Program-made: the position numbers and the translations under genes
The notes under the pieces: model-generated
The model's database searches: none
What the model saw: the letters and a program-made list of their open reading frames with translations, nothing else
What the model was told of the DNA's origin: nothing
Shown here: positions 44,704 to 55,600 of the stretch, piece after piece
Numbering within the stretch: position 1 is the first letter of the stretch
Layout of the letters: each line of letters starts with the position of its first letter
Source of the DNA: Nigrospora sphaerica
Lineage: Eukaryota > Ascomycota > Sordariomycetes > Amphisphaeriales > Apiosporaceae
Assembly (NCBI GenBank): GCA_018287875.1
Contig: JAGVVL010000009.1
Coordinates: forward strand, 2,604,001-2,668,000
Length of the DNA: 64,000 nucleotides
Direction: 5' to 3'

Positions 44704-45371
44704 TTAAAGTTTGGCAAGCACGGCATCGGCGCCGGAGACGGTGACGCCCCGACCCGGCTCGTTCTCGGCGTAGACCACCTTTCCGTGGTCGATAATCAGG
44801 GCGTAGCGACCGGTGCGCTCGCCCAGGGTCCAGCCAATGCTCTTGCTGAAAGCGGTGCCGTCGTCGGACATGAAGAGCTATGCGACACGAAGGCTGGGTC
44901 AGTGACGGTGGACTCGCGGCGCCGGGTCGGCGTGGTTTCAAGGGGGCGGGCGACGTACAATGGAATCGTCCTTGATGCCGTTGGCCTTGGCCCAGGCCGA
45001 CATGACGAAGGGGTCGTTGAAGGCGATGAAGACAACCTGGTCAACGCCCTTGGACTTGAGGTCCTTGAGCTTGGAGATGTAACCGGAAACGTGGTCGGCC
45101 TGGCACGTCGGCGTGAAGGCGCCGGGAACCGAGACCAGCACGATCTTCTTGTCCTGGAACTCTGTGTTGCCGGAAACGGCCTCGGTTAGCAGGCGGCGGG
45201 GATGGAGCGGGGCGCGGCGTCCACGCCGGGCTGATGTGCGCGCATACCCTTGCTCGCATCGTACTTGATGGGCATGCCACAGGCCGTGATCTCGGCCGTT
45301 TCGGGACTGGGCGCGATGTAGGAGAAGGTGACCCCTTGGGGGAAGGCGTCTCCGGCTTTGAGGGCGGACAT
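44704..45371 (-). CDS. Peroxiredoxin, PRX5/PMP20 type
   Basis: This thiol peroxidase reduces hydrogen peroxide and alkyl hydroperoxides. Exons 45371-45248, 45161-44959 and 44877-44704 give 166 residues. The join restores [21 protein letters not shown]. The peroxidatic Cys is Cys61 in the motif PGAFTPTC, with Thr58 as its catalytic partner; another Cys lies at 31. The middle has [20 protein letters not shown] and the third exon begins [16 protein letters not shown]. The C-terminus ends AKL: a near-match to the peroxisomal PTS1 consensus (SKL-like), so peroxisomal import is likely, as for fungal Pmp20/Asp f 3. Confidence 0.95.
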
Positions 45372-47647
45372 GACGGGCGGTGCTTGCGACTGACGGCGGG
45401 CGGGAGGAACGGGGGGGTGAATGGAGGGCGGGAACTGTTCAGGGCCGAGGGCGTGTCGGCGTGTCGGTTGGGGGGGGTGCAGCAGTGGGACGCGACGAGA
45501 AGAGGTTAATGAATTGCGACTTGGCGAGAAGAAAGAGGAGCGCTGGTCTGGACGAGGCGAGGCAGGGCAATAAGTAGGTGCATATCTGTACCTACTTACA
45601 CCCCTCCATTCCCATTCCCATCCCATCCGGTGACTGGCCACGGCATGGACCCCGTCAAGAGAGCCAAGACCCAGCTTTTGCTCCCCATACGCACACCCCT
45701 ACATGGATTCTACGTACGTACCTACACCACCCCTCATCTGGAGGTCGGACAAGCTACCTACTTGCCTCAGCACCCGCTTTAGCACTACCACACCTGCCGG
45801 CCTCGCTCCGCTCTCCGACCGCCCTTCTCTCCATGGATGGATCGTAGAAGACAGGTAATTAGGCCAGTATGTACTATCTCCATCACTAAAGAGGTAAGCA
45901 GATGCCTACCTGGGTACTCGGTCACTAGCATCCATGGCTAGGTAGGGGCCGAATGGGCCAAAGGCCGCACTTGTCCGCTCCAGCCTCCACTGCCTCGGTT
46001 CGGAGCTCGAGGTGCGGACCGGAGCGGAAACCAAAGCGGATGCCATCGGGACGAATGGGGTCACTGACCACCTTACCGGGCTACCAGATACATTTGGAAC
46101 TTACCTAATTACCGAAGACGTATTGCGTCCAGCGGCTTCTCCCTCCCCCATTCCCAGACACGTCGCGTTCAAGTCCTGCTCAGTTCTCCTGCTTGATCAC
46201 CCGGTATGGTATCCAACATGCAACTGTAGGCGGCACGCCATGAAAAGTATATCCAGCAGAAGGCGGGGTAGTTCCGACGTCTGAAGGGAGACCCAGGATG
46301 ACTGCATAGCCGCCTGGAGCCCCGCCCAGCCACACCCCCCTAACCTACAACAAATCCATGCACGATTCTTGGACGTCCTGCTCCCCTCTCTGACAGTCTT
46401 CTTCCATCCCTCCGCCGAAACGCATCATATTGGCCAAGCGATTGAGGTCAGGAATGGACTGGAAATCAAGGTACTCCGTACGTCGTACGCCAACCACCGA
46501 GATCCTGCTCACCTGGGAGAGCCTACATAAAGCGTCGGAGGCCCCCGCGGGGGCTCACCCTTAGCTACTTTCCTTTCACTCATATATCCGCCCCATCCTA
46601 CATATAAGACTTCGATACGTGAAAGAAGCAAGAAGCTATTTGTTCCTAAGCGATGAATAAACCTGTAATAGCAAATATAAATATAAAATGAGCAGGTCTT
46701 AAATACTGTGTGTTATTTGACTCCATACCGAAAACACACCGGTAGGCATTTTTAGTGGAGTGAGTCACGTTTTGTTCCCCCCCTCGGCGCGGTAGAACTC
46801 GTCTATTTGTCCACCACCCCTGATGCATACGAGTCAGCCCAGTCAGGGCTGAGCTGATATTGAACACCCTTGGGAGCGGAAGGTTCGAACGAAGGAAACC
46901 TACCCGACTTGCTTAACGCACGTAGCTTTACCGGCTGCTCCTTTACTCGAGTATGGACTTTACCCAAGATGCCTTCTGCTTGCCTGCTATTCATGTGGCT
47001 CATGCAAAGTGACCTCCCGGACGTAACTTGGGTTGCCAACAGTACACGGGGCCTTCCATGCATGGGCTTGACCAACTGACGACGGAAGGACAAGGTTTAC
47101 CCTTCAGAGGCCACGGATTGTCTTCCCACTGCGCATGGCCGGACCTGATAAAGATCTAATTGGGACGTGTGCGCTTCAAGTCACACCACGACTGAGCTCA
47201 TGGTGCCGTGCAGGACATAGGAGCAAGGAATCGACACATAAACGGCAGGGCTGGCGAAACGCGGCTATCTCACTGCGTGGCTGCTTGGGAGACATGGTAT
47301 CCGGACAAGACCTCAGCATCTCAGCACCCGAGGCGCAACTGCTTCGGTTTCTCTTCTCGGCGGCACGTGGCCCGCGATGCCTCATCCGGGCCGGCTCGGT
47401 AACCGTATGCAAAGGCATGCATTATTAGCTACCTATGCGAAAGAGCTCATATCCCATGAGGAGTCCGTCATGCAAACCCGCAACCGTGGGGTGTAGTAGT
47501 GGGTGGATTCTGGTTTTTGTATTGCCGAAAAGCACGAGTCGATATCCCCACCCTTAGACGCCGCCAAGTACATGTCTTGATTCTGAAGGACCGCCGTCCA
47601 ACGCTCCCCGACCCTGCAAAGTCTCCCGCCCCAACACCGCGGACCGT
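45372..47647. other. Intergenic region, 2.3 kb; AT-rich patch at 46,600-46,740
   Basis: Contains the peroxiredoxin promoter, several GTACCTAC patches (45,590-45,770) and an AT-rich patch. Open frames at 46,870-47,430 are short and unassigned. No RNA gene or transposon recognised. Confidence 0.5.
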
Positions 47648-48561
47648 TTATCGCGAGGTAGGCTTGGGCTTGGCAGCGGCGCCCTTGGCGCCCTGCTTGC
47701 CGACGATGCGCTGGGTCTGGCCCTTGGAGGCCGTCGCGGCACGCTTGGCCTTCTCCTCCTTCTTGGCAGCAGCGTCGGCGGCACGCTTCTCCTTGGCCTC
47801 CTTGACGGCGGCGGATCGGGCGGCGGAGCGGGCCTCGGGTCTCATGGAGCGGCGCTCCTTGATGACATCGAGCGAGGCACCGACAATGGCACGCTGGCTC
47901 TTGACGGTGCGGCGGGTGCGCTTCTTGGCAACCTCCTGTGGGGTGCGTCAGTCATCTATGCGTTTCGGGAGCGTCCAGAGCCTGCCGCCCTGGCCGGCGC
48001 CTGGGCCCATGGGGCAGCCGCCCCCTCGGTGAGAGGCGGCGGAGAACCGAGGGACCGGCGAGCCCCGGGGCCCGGTTCGGGCCGGGATGGCAGTATGTAG
48101 GTGGGCATACCTCAGAGATACCCTTGCGGTGCTGGCGGCGGAAGAGGACGGTCCATGCGATGCGGCGGGGGTTCTTGCGCTGCAGGAAGAGCGACTCGGA
48201 CTTGCCCTTCTGGAAGCGGAAGATCTTGCTGTCGCCACGGACGTAGAGCTTACCCTGTTGACAGGCATTTCAGTCAGCACGCGTTCGCCGGAATGGGTGA
48301 TGACACGGGGAGCGCAGGGCGAGGGGCGAAGAGGCGCCGGGACAACGGCGTGTCGCCGGGCGGCGCAAGCTGAGGTGCCGGGAACAGAGAGCCCTCCGTC
48401 CGTCCAACCGTCCGTCCAGCGTCCGCGCCAGCAGATCCGGCAACCGACCGTCCCACCCCTGCTGCATCCCGTTCGCATCACGACTTCGTCCGAGGGTTTC
48501 GCCGTCGTACCTTGCCGGGGTAGATTCTCTGGCCCGAGAAGGTATCGTCGTAAGTTCTCAT
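47648..48561 (-). CDS. RPL24: 60S ribosomal protein eL24
   Basis: Exons 48561-48511, 48254-48111 and 47935-47648 give 160 residues, the normal fungal length. The start MRTYDDTFSGQRIYPGK joins GKLYVRGDSKIFRFQKGKSESLFLQRKNPRRIAWTVLFRR and then EVAKKRTRRTVKSQRAIVGASLDVIKERR. The C-terminal half is a basic Ala/Lys helix ending KPKPTSR. The introns are large for this window (256 and 175 nt), as is common in fungal ribosomal protein genes. It is divergently placed with TAD1. Confidence 0.97.
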
Positions 48562-49539
48562 TTTGGCGGTGGAGGGTGGGAACTCGGGCTGTCGTTAGTT
48601 GGTCGTCGTCGGGGGTCTCGAGCGTCGTGGGACGGGAATATGAGGTTCTCCAGCAGAAGCGGCGCACCTGACAAAACTCGTGGATTTTCCAAAAGGCAGA
48701 GCAAAGCCGGTGGGCGATTGTGGGCCGAATTGAATGACTAAGCCAGTCGATTAGGGTCGGCGCTGGTCTGTGCTTCAGAGGGGCCAAGTTCCGTCACCAC
48801 GACGCCACCAATCGTGCCTACCTACCTACTACATACGTGCATACCTTTCGTATTTTTCATACGCCGATGCCCGGCAGTCGTCTTCTGCCGGTACGCACTA
48901 TAGCAGGTGCCGACGAGATGGGTTCCTCGCTTTTCCCTCGAGTAAAAGAAGTAGGCAGGCTGGTAGGTAGGTAGGTAGATGTGTTTCTTCCTCTCTCATC
49001 ATCCATCGTGCAGCGCCGTCCTGGATCGTCCCGTTCCCATTCATGAGTGAGCCTCCACTCACTGCTCACTTCGACGGACTGTCAGCAGACCGACTGCCCG
49101 CCCGCCCGCCTGCTTGCCAGCTGGTTGGAAAAGCTCGCGTCGCTTTTTGCCTCCAGCCGCGCCCCGTGTCGGCAAAGCGCTCCGGAGCAGGTCTACTGCC
49201 ATCCAATTTGTAGTCGTACTGGGTGTCCCCGATGTCCCCGCTCCCGCCTACCGTCTCTAAGCAGCAGGGAAGGGCGAAGGAAGGCGGACGGCGGAATAGA
49301 GTGAAATTCGTTCAATGTGTGTGAACCTATCCCCTGTCCGGCTCGGGGTTTAGGAAAACCAAGCAGTCAGATACCCAGGCGCCTATTCCTTTGGTACGAT
49401 TTGCTTGTCTAGGTTGCTTGTTTCCCCGTCTCTCCAGCCTCTAACAAGGCCGGCCTAGTCCGTCCGTAAGTCCTCCCGAAGTCGGTATACCAAGCCTTCC
49501 CCGAACTTCCGCCGCGCCCGCAGTGCCGGTGGTGCGCGT
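48562..49539. other. Divergent promoter region between eL24 and TAD1
   Basis: TACCTACCTAC at 48,817-48,832 and a (TAGG)4-like run at 48,961-48,980 stand out. No gene recognised. Confidence 0.5.
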
Positions 49540-50958
49540 ATGGCCACCACGGCGGACCTGGTCGCCTCCCTCGTGCAGCAAGAGTACGACAAGCTCCCAG
49601 GCAAGTGGAAGCCCGCGGTTCGCGATAATGGCATTCACGAATGGGTGCCCCTGAGCGGTATTGTGGCCCAGATAGCTTCGGGTGACAACACCGAGTTGCG
49701 ATGCCTCTCGCTAGCGTACGCCCGGCCGCCCCCCAGCGCCATGTGCTCGGCGATTCTTTAGTCTAACGCGGCGAGCAGGACGGGCATGAAATGCCTCCCC
49801 CACGGCAAACTGCCCTTGGCCCAGGGCAACGTGCTCCATGACTGGCATGCCGAGATACTAGCCATGCGGGCTTTCAACCGCTTCGTGTTGGACGAATGCA
49901 AGACCCTGCTGGACGCCGGCCCGGGTGCCACGTCCCTTTTCCTCAGGCGGCGGGAGGAGACGGAACCTGTCACGTCGGAGGGACAGACGCCGGGCGATGG
50001 CAGTGCCGTGTGGGCCGGCCAGCCCCTGGCCTGGCGGGAGGACGTCAAGCTCTTCATGTACTGCTCCGAGGCCCCTTGTACGTCATGCCACCAGTTCCCC
50101 CCCTTCCCCCGAAACGTCGGCCTGCACTGATACGACATGGCAGGCGGTGATGCTTCCATGGAGCTCACCATGGCCTCCCAGGAAGACGCCACCCCCTGGG
50201 CTGTTCCCGCCGCGGCCCCGTCCCCCGTGGCCGATGAGCTCGCCGCCCCCCTCCCCGGCCGAGCCTACTTCTCGCACTTGGGTCTCGTGCGCCGCAAGCC
50301 AGCCCGCGGCGACGCCCCTCCGACGCTGTCCAAGTCGTGTTCCGACAAGATGGCGCTGCGTCAGTGCACCTCGCTGCTTTCTTCGCTCACCTCGCTCCTG
50401 GTAAGCCCAGCGCACGCCTACCTGTCCACGGTGGTCCTGCCTGCCTCCCAGTACTCCGCAACCGGCTGCCGACGCGCCTTCTCGGCTGAGGGCCGAATGG
50501 TGGCGGTCGCGGGCGGCGACTGGGGCGGCGGCTACCACTTCCGTCCCTTCAGCATCGAGACCACCGATCTGGAGTTCGCATTTTCGAAGCGGCGTGTGCT
50601 GGCCCGGGCGGCGCCAGCGGGCAAGACGGCCGCCAGTAACCTTGCCGTGGCTTGGACCAGCCACGGATGCCGGGAGGCGACTTTGGGCGGCACACTCCAG
50701 GGACGGAAATTGTTCGATCCCCTTGGTGCCAGTTTCGTCTCGAGCAGGGCCATGTGGACGCTTGTTCTGGCGGTAGCTGGCCGATTTGGCGTGGCCGAGG
50801 AGGAGATTCGCAAGGCCCTTGCTGCTCCGACGTACGCCGAGCTCAAGGGATGCAGCCTCTTGGACGGTAGGTCGGCGGTCAAGAAGCACGTCACCACGCG
50901 GGCCCTCCCCGGCTGGACCGCCAACGAAGGCGACGGTTTCGGGTTGGCCGGCTCTTGA
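49540..50958 (+). CDS. TAD1: tRNA-specific adenosine deaminase (ADAT1/Tad1)
   Basis: Tad1 deaminates A37 next to the anticodon of tRNA-Ala to inosine. Exons 49540-49715, 49779-50077 and 50144-50958 give 429 residues. The zinc/proton site is intact: His82-Ala-Glu84 in HDWHAEILAMRAF, Cys in SEAPCGDASMEL (rebuilt across the second intron), and Cys in LSKSCSDKMALRQ. Segments such as TGMKCLPHGKLPLAQGNVLHDWHAE and SHLGLVRRKPARGDAP are characteristic of the A_deamin domain. The C-terminal region closes the fold (YAELKGCSLLDGRSAVKKHV). All borders are GT-AG and in phase. Confidence 0.95.
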
Positions 50959-51405
50959 AGGCGTGGGAGAAGCAGCCAGGTGGCAAGCAATAGTTGCAAA
51001 GAGTTGAGGAACATGTTTTCTTATTTATGTGCAAGCAACGGCATCGAACCCCCAGATGCCACGCTTTGTGTGACGCGCAGGGCGTGTTCCAGCTCCTACC
51101 GCCTGGCCATTTACTGACACGGTCTCGTAAGAAACACAGTCGTCCTGTCGGGTGGAGGACGCGGCGGGGAGAGGGAAGGGGGACGGATGGGAGAAAAGTA
51201 AGACCCCATGGTTGCGCAGCATCGAGGCATAACTACCAACAACATATATCGAACTCCATCCCTTATGCCGTCGCCCAGAGCGATGACCCTTTGTTTTTGC
51301 GATGCGCCCAAGCCGTATCGAAGCCTATGCTGTTCCGCCCCGCTCCGTTTCCTCGCATGCCTATCCGGATCGCGGGCCTCCCGGCGGGAATAGGTGTGGC
51401 GAGGC
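50959..51405. other. Convergent 3' region between TAD1 and NAC beta
   Basis: A 447 bp tail-to-tail spacer; presumed 3' UTRs, nothing else recognised. Confidence 0.5.
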
Positions 51406-52125
51406 TTACTCGACCTTGTTCTCAAAGTTCTCGCCGGAAACGAGGTCAGGGATGTCATCGTCATCGGCCTCCTTGCTTTCCTTTGTCATGTTCTGGTAGC
51501 TCTCAGCCAGCTTGCGCAGCGAGGCAAGGGAGTCGGGGCCAAGCTGGTTCAGAATGCCGGGGACGAGCTCGGTCAGCTCCTTGTCCTCGCCGTTGCCGTA
51601 GATGGCGAAGGTGTTGGAGGGGACGGCGGCGTGCACTGCAGTCATCGTACCCGTCAGCTTCTCTGCTCGCCGGGGAGGGGGCAGGCGGCGCGACGCGTCA
51701 AAGCGCAGAGCGGCCGGCCTGAGGCGGGCAAGTCAGGGGCAACACATACCCTTCGGGGCCGAAAAGTGAATGACGTTGCCGTCGCTCTTGAACATGTTGA
51801 CCTCCTCGATGGCCTGGATGGGCTGCGTGTTCAGCTTCTTCAGCGTCGCCTGAAGCTTCTTGTCATCGTTGGCGTTGCGGGCGACGTTGCGCTTCTGCTT
51901 GTGTCTCGGGGTTCCCTTGCCACCTGTGGCGGTAGTGCATCACGGCGGTCAACTCTCGCGCTCTCTGCCAGCAGCCCTCCGGCAGACCGTCGCCCTCCCC
52001 CCACGCCCCCGGCGAGTGCGGGCACGGGCAGGGAGCGGCGGCCATAATGGTGACGGTGACGTACCGGTTCGCGAGGGGGCGGCACCGCCGAACTTCTTCT
52101 TCAAGATCTCCTGGATGTCGGCCAT
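51406..52125 (-). CDS. EGD1: Nascent polypeptide-associated complex subunit beta
   Basis: NAC beta binds the ribosome exit site and shields nascent chains with NAC alpha. Exons 52125-52065, 51923-51750 and 51635-51406 give 154 residues (yeast Egd1 is 157). The ribosome-binding motif is present in the join [22 protein letters not shown] (cf. RRKxxKK). The NAC domain spans about 33-100 ([49 protein letters not shown]). The acidic tail ([21 protein letters not shown]) is typical. Splice joins are all in frame. Confidence 0.97.
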
Positions 52126-52650
52126 GGCTGCGGTCGCTGGTCTGTCTTGGTTTCGGGGCTACGGGACGCGTGCGCGGGGTTCTGGCGAGGTAGATGGTGT
52201 GCGAAAACTGGAATCCTGGCGGGCGCCATCTGGTCAGCTGCTGGCTAGCAAAAGCGAGGGGCGGCCCGGGAGAACGAGAGACCACACGCGCAGCACTCAC
52301 CCCAAGTTGATCCAAGTGTTACCGTCGTTTACAGTTGCTCACAGTCGGCCGGGCGGGTGAAGCTCGAAACTGCGTATCGAAGCTATGCCCTCCAAATTGT
52401 GCGTGCCAAGCCTTTTTCCGTCGGAGGATCAACCCTCTTCCGTTTTAGCTCCTATTGTGGAAGCGCCCGACTCTCCGTGGGAAGGGCTCACTCCCGTCCG
52501 TTTCCACCGCTTAGGCGCTTATGTAGTTAACCGACTAAGCAGCTGCCTTGAGGAGCGCACAGCTATGTATTTAAACCACTTTTTGGCAATATGCAGCTGC
52601 ATACTTGCACATATGGATATGGATGGCTATGAACCCCACGCCCGACCCGG
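52126..52650. other. Intergenic region downstream of the RdRP gene
   Basis: NAC beta promoter and RdRP 3' flank (525 bp). No gene recognised. Confidence 0.5.
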
Positions 52651-55600
52651 TCACAGGCCCAATCTCTCCATTAGCGTGTCCAGGCCTTCCTCGGCTTCGA
52701 CTTCGACCTCCTCCGCCGTATCCTCCTTGTCCGACTTGGTGTCTCCGACGGTGTCCGGTCCGACGGTCTCGTCACCGTCGGCTTGAACAGCCCTGTCGAC
52801 TCCGCTTCTCCTCTCGTCCTCGGTGTTGTCGTTATTGCCACCGCTGGGACCGCCATCATCTCCGCTGGCCAACTCATCGACGGCCCCTGCTCCTGTGAAT
52901 AGCTCGGTACCGCGGTGCATGACGCTTCCGTTGCCGAGTTCGTACACAATGGCGTCGTTTGCCGGCGCCTCCCCCTCCGCCACCTGCACCATCCGGGGCA
53001 TCGTGACCTCGTCCAGCGCCATGCCACTGTCCCCACTTGCTGCGGCAATACGTCCCAGCTCACGATGAAAGACCCAAGGGAAACTAATCAACGGCATCTG
53101 CTCTGCCGTCATCCGCCGCTTAGGGACGCGGTGGCCTGCCACGAGCCTGGTCTCTTTGCACTGCTGCAGTGCCACTTGAACCTCCTCCCAGGTGACTCGA
53201 TATGTGGCTGCAATGAATGGGTAGAAGACCTCCGTCTCGCGCTCCTGGGCACCCGACGCTTCGAGGCAGGCGGCGACGAACCTCTCCCTCAAGCCCGCCA
53301 TGGCAACCCCCACATCTTCTTGTACCTTGTATTCGGTTCCTACGCGAGGTTTGGTCATCACAAACGCGGACCAAATCTCGAACTCGGTCGCAACCTCTCG
53401 CTGGTTCATGATGCGCCTCATGGCAATGTCGTATTGAGACTTGATCTGACGTGCCTTGGCAAGGAGCCCGTCGCCCAGCTGATAGCGGCGTAAGATGCGT
53501 TCGTCAAAGTGGCCGTCATACCTGGGCGCGAAGTCCACGGCTGAGACCATGTCGTAGAGCTGGCCGAGTACTCGTCCCGAACGATACGTCTTGGAGGGCT
53601 TGCCCATGAAGTGCGGCCAGCTTTCTGGTCGCAACCGAGACTTCATGTGAGCCTGGCGACCCGTCTTAACGTAATCGACCGCATTCGAGTGCAGTTTTGC
53701 TAGCTCTATGCATATGTCACTCTTGGGGCCCTCGGCGAGCTTGTCTGCCATGGCCACATGGGCGTTGGCGATCCGCCCTAGTGAATCGTTCTTCATGTAC
53801 TCGACGAAAAACCGCGTAATATCGCCTATGAGCACGTCGCGGTCCAGCACCGTGGGCTTGACGGCGTCGTGGTGCATCGGTGGGTAGTTCCACTCCTCCG
53901 GGGTCAGTCTCGGGTCCCAGAAAACAAAGTAGTCATCTCCGTCCAGGTCGCCGCCCGAACACATGGACGGGATGTCCCGGTCGCCCTTCGCTGGGAAAAC
54001 CACGACATCCCGGAGGTGATGAAGTTCCACGACGTCCACAGCCTCGACAACCCGGAGATCGCCAGGGTGTAGCGATGGGTTGCGACCTACCACACACAGG
54101 CCTGTGATGACCTTGTAGTCGTCGGGGTCTTCCAAGCCCGGCACTTGCAGAAAGATTTGCGCCAACGCCTCCCTATTCCCAGTGAAGTCGGACTGGTCCG
54201 AGCTTGTGTAACCGCGTAAGGTGTGCGTCTCGTCAATACACCCAAAGAGCATGGCGCCCTGCTCCACGACTACTCTTGCCTTCTCGCGGAGCATTTTCAT
54301 CGACCATGCCCGCCAAAGCTGCAGTATTGTCCGAAGGAACGGCTCTTTCGTCTCCAGGAAGCCATGGGCAATCATGTCGGACATACTAGTTGTCACCCCG
54401 TTTTCGTCTACAAAGCGTCCCAGCAGTCTCGTGGCCGTGCCGGTGTCGGTCATGGCGAGTTGGTAATCCGCGAGTTGATGCTTGGTCAAGTCAACGAAGA
54501 CGGCGTCCTCGACGCCAAGACAGCTGAGTATCGCGATGGTCTGGCGGTTCAGGGTTGCCGCTGAGAAACGGGAGGGGCGAATGATCTCAATGTTCTTGGC
54601 GAGGGCGGTAAACTTTCTCTGGGAAGGACGAAGATGAATCTCGTTCCACTTGGCATGGTCCCAGGTGACGAGAATGCCTTTGCTCCCACCCAAGCGGAAC
54701 TGGAAGGCCGAGGGCGTGATCCTCTTGGTCAAGCGCAGTCTGTCGGCAACGGCCTGAGCCAAGGGCATACCGATCCTCCCTACGCCATCGCTGAAACACC
54801 ATCCGTTCCTTTCGATGTCCGGGATTTCCTGGATAATGTGGTTGAATGACATGCCCCTCGGTGCCCGCGTGGTTGAGAAGCATTGCCCCAGGCGTGAGGC
54901 GTACTTGGCGACGACCCGGATGTGGTTGAAATCGCCCATCCAGTTGCGGATATCGTCGCAAGTCTGGGCTTCCGTGGGACAGAAAAAGTAGGCACCGTGT
55001 TCCCGAAATTGTGAGTTGCCAAATGCCAGGAATTGGTAATGACGGCCACCAACAACAAGGCCATTTTCGAGCGTGCGGAACACCCTGTTGAATAGATTAT
55101 CGTTTCGGTCGCTATCTGGCACCGAAGAGATGCGGCCCTCCGACTCTTCATCAGTGAACTGGACGCGAATGAAGCGATCGATGTTCTTGGAGTACTGTCG
55201 GAGTACTCTGTTCGTGAATTCGTAGGTCGGCGTGCACAGACGTATCGTGGAGGGCGTTACAATGACCTTCCTTACCAGCCCGAGATGTTCTTTTGTTTGG
55301 ATATCATTGTAGTGCGTGAGCGCGTTGGGGTCTTTCAGGAGGATCATGGGATCCAGCGGTTTCTTAAGTTTGGGCTGGTCGGCGGCATACTCCAGGATAT
55401 TCCTGGCCCTGTTGGTGATGTGTGATGACGCATAGTCGCCAAGTCTCGACAGCTCTCGCAGAAAACCTAACGTGACGCTCTGCTCCGGGAAGATGTTGTG
55501 CGAGATGGCAACCTCTAGTTGGTACCGGACGTCGAAAGGCAAGTGAACACTTTCCTCGCTATGGAGCAGTCGAAGGTCTGTTTCTGCCGTGCCCGTTGCA

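Noticed and set aside
45162..45190. Acceptor ending CGAG before GCCGTTTCC in peroxiredoxin exon 2
   Set aside because: Wrong phase; the CACAG acceptor at 45162-45166 restores the conserved DASKEFQDKK.
46870..47430. Short frames between peroxiredoxin and eL24 as a transposon relic
   Set aside because: No transposase-like motif, terminal repeat or target duplication visible.
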